NCBI RefSeq assembly: GCF_000374305.1
Contig: NZ_KB894093.1
Coordinates: 1,178,001 to 1,242,000, forward strand
DNA: 64,000 nucleotides
Direction of reading: 5' to 3'
Origin: Actinomadura flavalba DSM 45200
GTDB lineage: Bacteria > Actinomycetota > Actinomycetes > Streptosporangiales > Streptosporangiaceae
A model generated the notes under the pieces. That model ran no database searches and was not told where the DNA came from. It saw only the letters and a program-made list of their open reading frames with translations. Positions 25,739 through 34,845 of the stretch are shown piece after piece (position 1 is the first letter of the stretch; every line of letters begins with the position of its first letter). The translations under genes were made by a program, and so were the position numbers.

Positions 25739-27895
25739 ATGGCGAGCCGTACCGCCTTCCGTGCGTGTCCCCTGTGCGAGGCCCGGTGCGGGCTGACGCT
25801 GACCCTGGAGGACGGGGTCGTCACGCACGTGCGCGGCGACGAGGACGACCCCCTCAGCCGGGGCTTCCTCTGCCCCGAGGGCGCGTCGTTCGGCAGACTC
25901 GACGCCGACCCCGACCGCCTCGACGGGCCGCTGCGCCGCGACGGCGCCGGGCACGCCGCCACGAGCTGGGACGACGCGTTCGCCGTCGTCGGCCGCGAGC
26001 TGCGCGGCATCATGGACCGGCACGGCGCCGACGCCGTCGCCGTCTACCTCGGCGGCCCGGTCGCGCACGGCGTCGCCGGTCCGCTGTACGGCTATCCGCT
26101 CATCAAGGCGCTCGGCACCCGCAACGTCTACAGCGCCTCGACCGTCGACCAGATGCCCAAGCACGTCAGCGCGGGCCAGATGTTCGGGGATCCCACCGCC
26201 GTCCCGGTCCCCGACCTCGACCGGACCCACCATCTGCTGATGTTCGGCGCGAACCCGGCCGTGTCGAACGGCGGTCTGTGCTCGGCGCCCGACTTCCCGG
26301 GCCGGTTGAATGCGATCCGGGAGCGCGGCGGGACGGTCGTCGTCGTCGACCCGCGCCGCACCCGCACGGCCGAGCTGGCGGGCGAGCACGTGTTCCTGCG
26401 GCCCGGCAGCGACGCGTTCCTGCTCGCCGCGCTCGTCCAGGTGCTGTTCGCCGAGGATCTCGTCGCCCTCACCGCCGACGAGGCCGAGCGGTTGTGCGGG
26501 CTGGACGACGTCCGCGCGTTCGTCCGCGACCTCACGCCCGAGCGCGTCGCGGACGTCACCGGCGTCCCGGCGGCCCGCACCCGCGCGCTCGCCCGCGATC
26601 TGGCCGCCGCGCCGAGCGCCGCCGTCTACGGGCGGATGGGCACGACGGCGCAGGCGTACGGAACCCTCGCGAGCTGGCTCGTGGACGTCCTCAACATCCT
26701 CACCGGCAACCTCGACCGGCCGGGCGGCGTACTGTTCCCGCGCGCCGCGCACGCTCCCGCCTACCGGCGGCGGCGCCCGTTCGCGCCGGGCCGCTGGCAC
26801 AGCCGCGTCCGGAACCTGCCGGAGGTGATGGGGGAACTGCCGCTGGCGACGCTCGCCGACGAGATCGAGACGCCCGGCGAGGGCCAGGTGCGGGCGCTGA
26901 TCACGATCGGCGGGAACCCGGCGTCGTCGGCGCCGAACGCGGCGCGGCTGGACGCGGCGCTGGCCGGGCTCGACTTCATGGTCAGCGTCGACCCGTACCT
27001 GAACGAGACGACGCGGCACGCGGACGTGGTGCTGCCGCCGCCGCGCCCGTCGCGGACGCCGCACTACGACCTGGCGCTGCCGGGGTTCACGGTCCGCAAC
27101 CACGTGCGGTACTCGCCGCCCGCGACGCCGCCGGACCGGCCGTCCGAGGCGGCGATCATCGGGCGGCTCGCCGTGCTGGCGTCCGGCCTGCCCGGCACCG
27201 CCGACGACCTCGACGAGATGGTCATCATGGACACGCTGCGCAAGGCGGTCGCGGCGCCCGGCTCGCCCGTCGAGGGCCGCGACCCCGACGAACTGCGCAA
27301 ACTCCTCGCCGACGGCGGCCCGGCCCCGCTCACCGAGCAGCGCCTCGACCTGATGCTGCGCCTCGGCCCCTACGGCGACGGCTTCGGCACCGACCCGGAC
27401 GGCCTCACGCTGCCGCGCCTGCGCGACCACCACCCGCACGGCCTCGACCTCGGCCCGCTCGAACCCCGGCTGGACGAGGTGCTGTGCACGGCGTCCGGGC
27501 GGATCGAGCTGTGCCCGCCCGCGTTCGCCGCCGACACGCACCGGCTGCGCGCCGCGCTCGACGCCGAACGCCCCGAGTTCACCCTGATCGGGCGGCGTCT
27601 GCGGTCGAACAGCTCGTGGCTGCACAACGTGCCCGAACTGGTCGGCGGCTCCGGCACGCGCACGGTCCAGCTCCATCCGGGCGACGCCGACCGGCTCGGC
27701 GTCGCGGCGGGCGAGGCCGTCCGCGTCACCGGGCGGACCGGGACGGTCGAGGCGCCCGCCGAGCCGACCGCCGCGATCATGCCGGGGGTGGTGAGCGTGA
27801 ACGTCGACCACGTCACCGACGATCTCGACCTCGATCCGCTGTCCGGCAACGCGGTGCTCAACGGGGTTCCGGTGCGCGTGGAGCGGGCAGGGTGA
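25739..27895 (+). CDS. Mo-bisMGD oxidoreductase with an N-terminal 4Fe-4S cluster
   Basis: A 718-residue DMSO-reductase-superfamily catalytic subunit. The N-terminal cysteines CPLCEARCG and FLCPEG bind a 4Fe-4S cluster; the molybdopterin domains run to about 600 (VAVYLGGPVAHG, YSASTVDQMPKH, VVVVDPRRTRTAE, LVDVLNILTGNLDRPGGV, LITIGGNPASS). A molydopterin dinucleotide-binding domain ends the protein (FTLIGRRLRSNSSWLHN). No Tat signal is seen, so it is cytoplasmic. It resembles uncharacterised actinobacterial formate-dehydrogenase/nitrate-reductase-like enzymes; the substrate is unknown. No electron-transfer subunit is fused, but a Rieske protein gene follows. Confidence 0.88.
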   Translation: MASRTAFRACPLCEARCGLTLTLEDGVVTHVRGDEDDPLSRGFLCPEGASFGRLDADPDRLDGPLRRDGAGHAATSWDDAFAVVGRELRGIMDRHGADAVAVYLGGPVAHGVAGPLYGYPLIKALGTRNVYSASTVDQMPKHVSAGQMFGDPTAVPVPDLDRTHHLLMFGANPAVSNGGLCSAPDFPGRLNAIRERGGTVVVVDPRRTRTAELAGEHVFLRPGSDAFLLAALVQVLFAEDLVALTADEAERLCGLDDVRAFVRDLTPERVADVTGVPAARTRALARDLAAAPSAAVYGRMGTTAQAYGTLASWLVDVLNILTGNLDRPGGVLFPRAAHAPAYRRRRPFAPGRWHSRVRNLPEVMGELPLATLADEIETPGEGQVRALITIGGNPASSAPNAARLDAALAGLDFMVSVDPYLNETTRHADVVLPPPRPSRTPHYDLALPGFTVRNHVRYSPPATPPDRPSEAAIIGRLAVLASGLPGTADDLDEMVIMDTLRKAVAAPGSPVEGRDPDELRKLLADGGPAPLTEQRLDLMLRLGPYGDGFGTDPDGLTLPRLRDHHPHGLDLGPLEPRLDEVLCTASGRIELCPPAFAADTHRLRAALDAERPEFTLIGRRLRSNSSWLHNVPELVGGSGTRTVQLHPGDADRLGVAAGEAVRVTGRTGTVEAPAEPTAAIMPGVVSVNVDHVTDDLDLDPLSGNAVLNGVPVRVERAG

Positions 27896-28037
27896 GGGGG
27901 CGGCGGGGTTTGGTGCCGCTGACCGGCAGGTAAGTATCACCCCGTCAGCGGACGACCGTGGATGATCAAGGCGGACCGTGCTGAGCTGCCCTTTCCCGGC
28001 GAAAGCGGCGCGCGGCGCGTTCCGGTGAAGGAGGGTC

Positions 28038-28952
28038 ATGAACCGACGGGCGAACCTCTTCCGGCGCGGACCGCTGCCCGCGCGGCGGCCCGGCCCCGGC
28101 GAACTCGCCGAGGGGCTGGAGCGTGCCACGGTCCTCGACCGGGCCGTCGGCGCCGTGCAGAAGAGCGTGCAGAAGGCGCTGCCCGCCGGGCCGCTGCGCG
28201 ACACGCTGAACGGCGTCCCGTTCGGGCACCCCGCGCACCCGCCGCTGACCGACCTGCCCATCGGCGCGTTCCTGTCCGTCGCGCTGCTCGACCTGCTGCC
28301 CGGCGACCGCCGCGCGACCCGCACCCTGCTCACCGCCGGGCTCGTCGGATCGCTGCCGACGGCCGTCACCGGCTGGGCCGACTGGTCCAGCCTGCACCGC
28401 GAGCAGCAGCGCGTCGGGCTCGTCCACGCCACCGCGATCGGCGCCGCCAACGTGCTGTACGCGGCGTCGCTCGTCGCGCGGCGGCGCGGCAACGAGGCCG
28501 GCGGCAGGCTGCTCGGCTACGCCGGGCTGACGACGCTCGTCGGCGGCACCTACCTCGGCGGGCACCTGGCGTTCCGGCAGGCGGCCGGGACCAACCACGC
28601 CGACCCCGTCGACCACCTCGTCTCGCTCGGCTGGCACGACCTGTGCCCGCTGGACGAGCTGCCCGACGGACGTCCCGTCACCCGCCGCCTCGGCTACCTG
28701 TCGCTGTTCGTGCTGCGCACCGGCGAGGACGTCGACGTGCTCACCGACCGGTGCAGCCACCTGGCCGGGCCGCTGCACCAGGGCCGCATCACCTACGAGG
28801 ACGACGAGGCGTGCGTCGTCTGCCCGTGGCACGGCAGCACGTTCCGCGTCCGGGACGGGTCGGTGGCGCACGGGCCCGCCACGGCGCCGCAGCCGTCGTT
28901 CGAGACGCGCGTGCTGGAGAACGCCATGGTGCAGGTGCGCCCGGCGGGCTGA
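28038..28952 (+). CDS. DUF2231-Rieske [2Fe-2S] fusion membrane protein
   Basis: A 304-residue protein combining a DUF2231 membrane module (about 50-185, starting FGHPAHPPLTDLPIGAFLSV, four hydrophobic helices) with a C-terminal Rieske domain. The cluster ligands are in CSHLAGPLHQG and CVVCPWHGSTFRV. It could pass electrons between a membrane donor and a soluble partner. It lies 142 bp after the molybdoenzyme gene on the same strand, so a functional pairing is plausible but unproved. The ATG has GGAGG five bases upstream. Confidence 0.88.
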   Translation: MNRRANLFRRGPLPARRPGPGELAEGLERATVLDRAVGAVQKSVQKALPAGPLRDTLNGVPFGHPAHPPLTDLPIGAFLSVALLDLLPGDRRATRTLLTAGLVGSLPTAVTGWADWSSLHREQQRVGLVHATAIGAANVLYAASLVARRRGNEAGGRLLGYAGLTTLVGGTYLGGHLAFRQAAGTNHADPVDHLVSLGWHDLCPLDELPDGRPVTRRLGYLSLFVLRTGEDVDVLTDRCSHLAGPLHQGRITYEDDEACVVCPWHGSTFRVRDGSVAHGPATAPQPSFETRVLENAMVQVRPAG

Positions 28953-28953
28953 G

Positions 28954-29205
28954 TCAGCGGGCGCCGTCCTGCTCGTCGGGACGCGGCTCGTCGGCGATCG
29001 GATATTCGACGAGGGCCAGGACGCGGCTCGCCATGAAGCGGGCCGTGCGCACCGGCGTGCCCGTGCGCGTCACCTCGCTGACCTCGATGACGCCGCGCCG
29101 CGTGTCGGTCTCGACGCGGCGGCCCGCCCGCGTCGCCGTCACCTCGTAGACGCGGGAGCCCTCGCCGCCCGCGTCGATCACGATCTCGACCCTGTCGCCC
29201 TTCAC
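28954..29205 (-). CDS. Small hypothetical protein (83 aa)
   Basis: Not recognised. The predicted product is a compact beta-rich protein (VEIVIDAGGEGSRVYEVTAT, RRGVIEVSEV) with a charged tail and no signal or membrane segment. The GTG at 29205 with GGAGG six bases upstream supports it; longer starts lack a ribosome site. It converges with the Rieske gene, one base apart. Confidence 0.6.
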   Translation of the reverse strand: MKGDRVEIVIDAGGEGSRVYEVTATRAGRRVETDTRRGVIEVSEVTRTGTPVRTARFMASRVLALVEYPIADEPRPDEQDGAR

Positions 29206-29281
29206 GGAGCCTCCCGGGATGGCTCGAACATACATTCGAGATATACCCCGCGCCCACTCCCGCCAACCCCGGACGGCCTGG

Positions 29282-30049
29282 TCAGGACAGGAACTGCACG
29301 AGCGCGGCGAGGCCGACGACGACGATGACGCCGCGCAGCAGCGGGGCCGGGATGCGGCGGCCCAGACGGGCGCCGAGCAGGCCGCCGATCGTGGCGCCGA
29401 CCGCGATGAGCAGCACGGCGAGCCAGCTGATCGAGATGCCCGCGAGCAGCCACGTGCCGATGAACAGCAGCGCCGCCGACCCGTTGACGACGGCCGCGAG
29501 GACGTTCTTGGCCGCGTTGACGCGCTGGAGGTCGTCCGACAGCGTGATGCCGAGCAGCGCGATGAGGATGATGCCCTGCGCGGCGCCGAAGTAGCCGCCG
29601 TACATGCCCGCGCCCAGCACGCCGAGCCACAGCCCGAGACCGCCGTCCGGACGGTCGGCCGTGCGGTGCGCGAGCATCCACTTCTGCAACCGGGGCTGCG
29701 CCACGACGAGCACCAGCGCGATGACGATCAGCACCGGGACGATCACCTGGAACGCCTCGGCGGGCAGCGCCAGCAGCAGCGTCGCGCCGATCAGCGCGCC
29801 CGCCAGCGAGGCGCTGCCGAGCTTGACCAGCCGCCCGCGCTGCCCCGCCAGCTCCCGCCGGTACCCGTACGCGCCGCTGGCCGACCCGGGCACCAGCCCG
29901 ATGTTGTTGGAGACGTTCGCGACGACCGGCGGGAACCCCAGCGCGACGAGCGTCGGGAACGTGATCAGCGAGCCGGAGCCCACGATCGTGTTGATGCCCC
30001 CGGCGGCGACCCCCGCCCCCAGGATCGCCGCGGCCTCCAGCACGTCCAC
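29282..30049 (-). CDS. TauE/SafE (TSUP) family anion exporter
   Basis: A 255-residue membrane protein with about eight helices and the two repeated TSUP halves. The N-terminal AAGGINTIVGSGSLITFPTL is the characteristic motif, and MYGGYFGAAQGIILIALLG opens the second half. Relatives export sulfite, sulfoacetate or other organosulfur anions. No sulfur-metabolism gene is adjacent, so the substrate is unknown. GTG start. Confidence 0.88.
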   Translation of the reverse strand: MDVLEAAAILGAGVAAGGINTIVGSGSLITFPTLVALGFPPVVANVSNNIGLVPGSASGAYGYRRELAGQRGRLVKLGSASLAGALIGATLLLALPAEAFQVIVPVLIVIALVLVVAQPRLQKWMLAHRTADRPDGGLGLWLGVLGAGMYGGYFGAAQGIILIALLGITLSDDLQRVNAAKNVLAAVVNGSAALLFIGTWLLAGISISWLAVLLIAVGATIGGLLGARLGRRIPAPLLRGVIVVVGLAALVQFLS

Positions 30050-30122
30050 GCCCGAAACCCTCCCCGCCCGCTAACCGGAACCCCGATGGTAGGGAGCGGC
30101 CGGAGCGCGCCGTCCGGCGGGG

Positions 30123-30905
30123 TCAGACGCGCGCGGTCCAGCGGCCGTCGCGGCGTTCGACCGTCAGCGGCAGGCCGAAGCACGCGGACAGGTGCTCGGG
30201 GGTGAAGACCTCGTCGACCTTGCCCTGGGCGACGACGGCGCCCTGGCGGAGCAGCAGCGCGTGCGTGACGCCCGGCGGGACCTCCTCCAGGTGGTGGGTC
30301 ACCATCGCGGTCGTGGGGGCGGCCGGGTCGTCGGCGAGGGCGCCGAGGCGGCGGACCAGGTCCTCGCGGCCGCCGAGGTCGAGCCCGGCGGCGGGTTCGT
30401 CCAGCAGCAGCAGTTCGGGGTCGGGCATCAGGGCGCGGGCGATCTGGACGCGCTTGCGCTCCCCTTCGGAAAGGGTGGAGAACGTCCGGTTCATCAGGTC
30501 CGACGCGCCGAGCATCTCCAGCAGCCCGATCGCGCGGGACAGGTCCGTCGAGTCGTACTCCTCCTGCCAGCGGCCGAGGATCGCGTACGACGCCGTCAGC
30601 ACCAGGTCGATGACCTTCTCACCCGCCGGGACGCGGTCGGCGACGGCCGCGCTCGCCAGCCCGATCCGGGGCCGCAGCTCGAACACGTCGGTGCGGCCGA
30701 CCCGCTCGCCGAGGACGTCCACGGTGCCCGACGTCGGATGCAGCAGCGTGGCCGCGACCTGGAGCAACGTCGTCTTCCCGGCGCCGTTCGGGCCGACGAC
30801 CACCCAGCGGTCGCCCTCGTCCACCCGCCAGGACACGTCCCGCAGCAGGTCGGCCCCGCCCCGCTTGACCCCGACACCGCGCAGTTCCAGTACCTCGTCG
30901 GCCAT
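30123..30905 (-). CDS. ABC transporter ATP-binding protein (YlmA-like)
   Basis: A 260-residue ATPase: Walker A VVGPNGAGKTTLLQ, signature TLSEGERKRVQIARAL, Walker B ELLLLDEPAAGLD and H-loop MVTHHLEEV. It resembles the YlmA/FhuC-like group, but no permease or binding-protein gene is adjacent, so it may serve a distant transporter or act in a regulatory role. The start chosen is MADEVLEL (30905). It ends close to the TauE gene, both minus strand. Confidence 0.88.
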   Translation of the reverse strand: MADEVLELRGVGVKRGGADLLRDVSWRVDEGDRWVVVGPNGAGKTTLLQVAATLLHPTSGTVDVLGERVGRTDVFELRPRIGLASAAVADRVPAGEKVIDLVLTASYAILGRWQEEYDSTDLSRAIGLLEMLGASDLMNRTFSTLSEGERKRVQIARALMPDPELLLLDEPAAGLDLGGREDLVRRLGALADDPAAPTTAMVTHHLEEVPPGVTHALLLRQGAVVAQGKVDEVFTPEHLSACFGLPLTVERRDGRWTARV

Positions 30906-30965
30906 CGTGCGCCTTCGCCCCAATCTCGCCCGCCATGTTTGCTTTGCCGCGACTTCGTCGCGGCG

Positions 30966-31059
30966 GGGTCAGGGCCTTGTAAGTGCCGCCTCGGAGGGCA
31001 TGATCATCCTCCCTCCGGTCCGGAGGATCATGCCCTCCGAGGCGGCACGGCCCTGACCC
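30966..31059. repeat. 94-bp imperfect palindrome between divergent genes
   Basis: Outer arms GGGTCAGGGCC (30966-30976) and GGCCCTGACCC (31049-31059) enclose perfect 23-bp inner arms (30983-31005 and 31026-31048, starting GTGCCGCCTCGGAGGGCATG). The centre contains another dyad, CTCCGGTCCGGAG. The left side has a 6-base and a 7-base bulge. A separate 7-bp hairpin precedes it at 30946-30964. It lies between two outward-facing start codons, so it is not a terminator. A MITE-like foldback element or strong cruciform/RNA hairpin are the alternatives. Confidence 0.85.
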
Positions 31060-31141
31060 ATGGCTCACGCTATCGAGTGGGCCATGCGATCCGAACGCTT
31101 ATGGTGGTTCGCATGCCCATAGGGGATTGTTCGGAGAGCAC

Positions 31142-31894
31142 ATGAGCAACGAAGCGTCGATCGCCCTGGTCGCGTGGGGCAACGCCTGGCTCACCGGCCA
31201 TGTCGGGCTGGACGAGGCCGCCGACGCCGTCGAACGCGTCGCCGGGCCGCAGATGCTCGGCACCGCGCCCGCCGAGGTGCCGCTGCGGCGCGGCCTCGGC
31301 GACCTGCGCGTCGCGGGGCTGCACGGGTTCCGGCTCGCGCTGCCGCGCCCCGGCGACCCGCTCGGGCTGACCGGGCCGCCCGCGTTCAACGCCCGCGCCC
31401 TGGACGCCGGCGCCGCCGTCGTCGCCGCGCTGCGCGACCGTCCGCTCGGGCTCGTCCCGGCCGACGACCTGCGCGGCTCGTCCTACGTCGGTGTCCGCTG
31501 GGAGCCGTGCGACGCCGCCGGAACCGAGCCCGACGTGCCGTCCCTCGCCGACGCCGAACGGCAGCTCACGCTGACGATGCGGGACGCCACCGAGGCGCTG
31601 CTGACCGTCGAGGGCGCGCGGGGCGTGCCGCCGGAGATCGCCGACGCGCTCACCGACCTGCGCGACGCCGGTCCCGCCGACCATCCGCTCGCGCCCGGCT
31701 ATCCGGCCCGCGCCCACCGCGTCGCGGCCCTGGCGGGGCGGCTCTCGCTCGTCGTCGACCTGGCCCGCCGGATGGAGGGCGGCCTGACCGCCGAGCAGAT
31801 CCAGCGCCGCGACGGCGCCCTGCGCCTGCTGGACGCCGCCGTCCGCCGCGCCCTGGTCGCCGCATGCGACAGCGTCTTCGATCCCGTGCCGTGA
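31142..31894 (+). CDS. Conserved-looking hypothetical protein (250 aa)
   Basis: Not recognised. The protein is soluble, alanine/leucine-rich and probably mostly helical, with no signal peptide or catalytic motif; SIALVAWGNAWLTGHVGLDE opens it and MRDATEALLTVEGARGVPPE lies mid-protein. The ATG at 31142 has GGAGAG four bases upstream. A strong hairpin terminator follows the stop. The great palindrome lies upstream. Confidence 0.65.
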   Translation: MSNEASIALVAWGNAWLTGHVGLDEAADAVERVAGPQMLGTAPAEVPLRRGLGDLRVAGLHGFRLALPRPGDPLGLTGPPAFNARALDAGAAVVAALRDRPLGLVPADDLRGSSYVGVRWEPCDAAGTEPDVPSLADAERQLTLTMRDATEALLTVEGARGVPPEIADALTDLRDAGPADHPLAPGYPARAHRVAALAGRLSLVVDLARRMEGGLTAEQIQRRDGALRLLDAAVRRALVAACDSVFDPVP

Positions 31895-31903
31895 GAGAGG
31901 AAA

Positions 31904-31932
31904 CGGGGCGCCCGGCCCGGCCGGACGCCCCG
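31904..31932. terminator. Hairpin terminator between convergent genes
   Basis: CGGGGCGCCCGGC pairs with GCCGGACGCCCCG (one mismatch) around a 3-base loop, between stops at 31894 (+) and 31947 (-). There is no T-run, which is common in actinomycetes. Confidence 0.7.
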
Positions 31933-31946
31933 CTGTGCCGTTCCGT

Positions 31947-32654
31947 CTAAGAACGCACGACGATCGTGTTGCAGATCTTGTCGGCGAAGGTCTGCTTGCG
32001 CTCGTCCCACAGGGGCCACAGCCACCCGATGTAGCAGGCGAAGTTGTCCGCGACGTGCGCGATCTTGCGCAGGAACGCCATGCCGAAGCCGATCGGCTGG
32101 CCGGTCTGGGCGCTGACGAGGCGGATGTTCATCTGCCGCTTGCCGATGGTCTGGCCGGTGGTGCCCTCCTGGTGGATGAGCCACAGGCCGAGGCCGAACC
32201 CGACCGCGATGGCGACGAGCATCAGCAGCAGGCCGATCGCGCTCGCGCCGCCGGAGCCGTTGCCAGCGCCGGTGATCAGGACGGCGAGGAAGTACAGGAT
32301 GCCCGTCGGGGCGCCGACGATGAGGCCGTCGATGATGTAGCCACCGGCGCGCGAACCCCACTCGGCGAGCTGGCCGCCGGAGTTGTAGTGGTGGTGGTGC
32401 ACCTCCTGGTGGCCGGGCTGCTGCTGCCCGTACCCGGGCTGCTGGCCGTAGCCCTGCTGCTGCCCGTAGCCCTGCTGCTGGCCATAGCCAGGCTGCTGCT
32501 GGCCGTACCCCGGCTGCTGCTGCCCGTACCCGGGCTGCTGGCCGTACCCCGGCTGCTGCGGGGGCTGCTGGCCATAGCCGGGCTGCTGCTGCCCGTAGCC
32601 CGGCTGCTGCCCGTAGCCGGGCTGCTGCCCGTACGGGTCGTAGGGGTTGCCCAC
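31947..32654 (-). CDS. RDD-family membrane protein with a PGYGQQ-repeat N-terminus
   Basis: A 235-residue protein. Residues about 1-85 are a low-complexity array of GYGQQP and GYGQQQ units ending in a His run (EVHHHHY). The RDD domain follows: [18 protein letters not shown], two or three helices, [17 protein letters not shown] and the final helix region. RDD proteins are poorly understood; some are linked to ion or osmotic functions. GTG at 32654 with GGAG upstream. It is the last gene of a minus-strand group with DUF2752 and PP2C genes. Confidence 0.88.
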   Translation of the reverse strand: MGNPYDPYGQQPGYGQQPGYGQQQPGYGQQPPQQPGYGQQPGYGQQQPGYGQQQPGYGQQQGYGQQQGYGQQPGYGQQQPGHQEVHHHHYNSGGQLAEWGSRAGGYIIDGLIVGAPTGILYFLAVLITGAGNGSGGASAIGLLLMLVAIAVGFGLGLWLIHQEGTTGQTIGKRQMNIRLVSAQTGQPIGFGMAFLRKIAHVADNFACYIGWLWPLWDERKQTFADKICNTIVVRS

Positions 32655-32704
32655 ACTTGCTCCTTTGTGATGTGACCCTGTGGTTCTGTGATGCCCGGAG
32701 GGGC

Positions 32705-33142
32705 TCAAACTCGCATCAGCCCGAACCTGGCAAGCTGCCACAATTCCGACCCCACGAGGACGGTGCCGAGGACCCAGCCGCGGGCCTTCGGCGGGAGTGC
32801 CCACCAACGGTTCCCCCACCCGAGCGGCGCGAGCGCGAACAGCACCGCGCCGACCAGGACCACCGGATTCGCGAGCAGCGCCCGGACCGGACGGCCCGAA
32901 CCCATCTCGACGAAGACGGTGGTGCCCCCGCACAGGGGGCAGGGAATCCCGGTGACCGCCCGCAAGGGACAGAGCACACCGGGGTCGCTGACACCGTGGA
33001 CCCATGCCACGACGACGGCCGCACCGGCCATCACCGCGCCGCGGAGCAGTACCCCCGAGGGTCCTTGCCGCGCGGCGTCGAGGACGGCGGCGATCCGTCC
33101 GGGGGACGGCACACGGGCCGTCCCGGGCGCTCCCCCCAACAC
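32705..33142 (-). CDS. DUF2752 membrane protein
   Basis: A 145-residue protein with the DUF2752 signature [18 protein letters not shown] and three hydrophobic segments ([35 protein letters not shown] and a C-terminal one). Function unknown. It lies 50 bp upstream of the RDD gene, and the two families often sit together, suggesting one operon. The exact start is uncertain because no clear ribosome site is seen. Confidence 0.8.
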   Translation of the reverse strand: MLGGAPGTARVPSPGRIAAVLDAARQGPSGVLLRGAVMAGAAVVVAWVHGVSDPGVLCPLRAVTGIPCPLCGGTTVFVEMGSGRPVRALLANPVVLVGAVLFALAPLGWGNRWWALPPKARGWVLGTVLVGSELWQLARFGLMRV

Positions 33143-33350
33143 ATCTCCCGCCTCGACGTCACGGGTCCGATGGTCCCGTATACAGGTTTCACCCCAGGTC
33201 GGGTCAACCCTCGACGTCCAGCCGCGATCAGACCGTTACCGGAAAAGAGTGCCGAACCCACCGTGTAGGCCACACTAGGACAACCCACCCGCACATGCGC
33301 ACCCCTTTCCCGGGTGACACCTGTCGGCTGGGCCACTCACACCGGCGCTG

Positions 33351-34139
33351 TCACGCGTTTCCGGCGGCTCCGACGATCTGGGGGCCGCCCTGGTCGTCCA
33401 GATGGGGGGCCTCGACGACGTCCGCGACGACGCCGGTGATGTTGTCCGGGCCGCCGTTGTCGCGGGCGATCTGGATCAGGCGGGCGACGGCCTGGGACGG
33501 GTCGGGCTCGGCCGACAGCACCTCGTAGATCGTCTGGGCGTCGACGGGGCCGCTCAGGCCGTCCGAGCACAGCAGATAGCGGTCGCCCAGCCGGGCCTCG
33601 CGCAGCCGCAGGTCGGGCTCGCGGTCGTCGCGGCCGTCCAGCACCCGGTACAGGACGTGCGACAACCGGCTGCTCTCGGCCGGGTCGGCGGTGCCGCCCT
33701 GCTGCTCGGCCTCGGCCTTGAGGAGCTGGTCCATGGTGTGGTCCTGCGTGATCTGGAACAGCTCGCCGTCGCGGAGCAGATAGCCGCGCGAGTCACCGAT
33801 GTGGGCGATGGCGACGGACTGGCCCGACCACAGCATCGCCGTCAGCGTCGTGCCCATGCGGCTGAGATCGGGGCGTTCCTCGCGGACCGCGCGCAGTTTC
33901 TCGTTGGCCTCCGCGACCGCCCGGCCCAGGATCGCCACGAGATCGTCACCCTCGGCACCGGGCGCGTCCAGCGAACGCAGCGAACCGATGACCGTCGAGC
34001 TGGCCACCTCACCGCCCGCATAGCCGCCCATACCGTCGGCGACCGCGATCAACCGGACGCCGGCGTAGCCGGAGTCCTCGTTGTTCTCCCGGCTACAGCC
34101 GATGTCGCTGCCTGCTGCGTATCTGATTGCTACGTTCAT
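33351..34139 (-). CDS. PP2C-family serine/threonine protein phosphatase
   Basis: A 262-residue cytoplasmic phosphatase without a membrane anchor, so unlike full-length PstP. Metal-binding motifs are intact: SDIGCSRENNEDSGY (Asp-containing motif 1), IAVADGMGGYAGGEVAS, GTTLTAML, AHIGDSRGYLLRDGEL, LLCSDGLSG and DNGGPDNITGVV. It would reverse Ser/Thr kinase phosphorylation. The gene lies 39 bp downstream of the NarL response-regulator gene on the same strand, linking it to that two-component system. Confidence 0.93.
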   Translation of the reverse strand: MNVAIRYAAGSDIGCSRENNEDSGYAGVRLIAVADGMGGYAGGEVASSTVIGSLRSLDAPGAEGDDLVAILGRAVAEANEKLRAVREERPDLSRMGTTLTAMLWSGQSVAIAHIGDSRGYLLRDGELFQITQDHTMDQLLKAEAEQQGGTADPAESSRLSHVLYRVLDGRDDREPDLRLREARLGDRYLLCSDGLSGPVDAQTIYEVLSAEPDPSQAVARLIQIARDNGGPDNITGVVADVVEAPHLDDQGGPQIVGAAGNA

Positions 34140-34178
34140 ACCGATTTCGATGACGATCCTGTCAGGAGAGTTGGTGTA

Positions 34179-34811
34179 TCAGTCGCCGGCGAGCCCGTGG
34201 CGGGCGGCGTACAACGCCGCCTGCGTCCGATCCTGAACTCCCAGTTTCATGAGCAGATTACTGACGTGGGTCTTGACCGTCTTCTCCGAGACCACGAGCG
34301 CACGGGCGATCTCGCGGTTGGAGCGGCCCTGCGCGATGTGCACGAGCACCTCCCGTTCCCGTTCGGTCAACGCGGCCAGGCCGCGATCGTCGCCCGCCGG
34401 TTCCCCGGCGAGCACCGCCTCCGCGGCGTCGGGCGCGAAGAGCACATGCCCATCATGGACCGCCCGGATCGCCTGCACGAGCGCCTTGGGGTCGACGTCC
34501 TTGTACAGGTATCCGGCGGCACCCGCGCGGACGGCCGGGAGCACCCGGCCGCGCTCGGTGACGCTCGTCAGGACGAGCACCCGTGCCGGGACCTCGCGCG
34601 CCCGCAGCTCCGTCAGCGCGGCGAGCCCGTCGGCGCCCGGCATCTTGAGGTCCAGCAGCACGATATCGGGCCGCAGGGATTCGGCCAGCGTCACCGCCGA
34701 CACGCCGTCCTCGGCCTCGCCCACCACCTCGATGTCCTCCTGGATGCCGAGGAACGTCCGCAGCCCCTGCCGGACCACAGGGTGATCATCGGCGATCAGG
34801 ACGCGGATCAC
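34179..34811 (-). CDS. NarL/LuxR-type response regulator
   Basis: A 210-residue DNA-binding regulator. The receiver domain has VLIADDHPVVRQGL and the phospho-acceptor in DIVLLDLKMPGADG, with Thr in VLTSV and Lys in YLYKDVDP. A GerE/LuxR helix-turn-helix ends it (LTEREREVLVHIAQGRSNRE, VSEKTVKTHVSNLLMKLGV). It is paired with the kinase gene 34 bp upstream, and the PP2C gene follows. Confidence 0.95.
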   Translation of the reverse strand: MIRVLIADDHPVVRQGLRTFLGIQEDIEVVGEAEDGVSAVTLAESLRPDIVLLDLKMPGADGLAALTELRAREVPARVLVLTSVTERGRVLPAVRAGAAGYLYKDVDPKALVQAIRAVHDGHVLFAPDAAEAVLAGEPAGDDRGLAALTEREREVLVHIAQGRSNREIARALVVSEKTVKTHVSNLLMKLGVQDRTQAALYAARHGLAGD

Positions 34812-34845
34812 AACGCCCCCGCCCGAACGGCGCGGCCGGTGCCGG

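Noticed and set aside
30940..31060. Bidirectional terminator at the large palindrome
   Set aside because: Both flanking genes are transcribed away from it, so there is no transcript end to serve.
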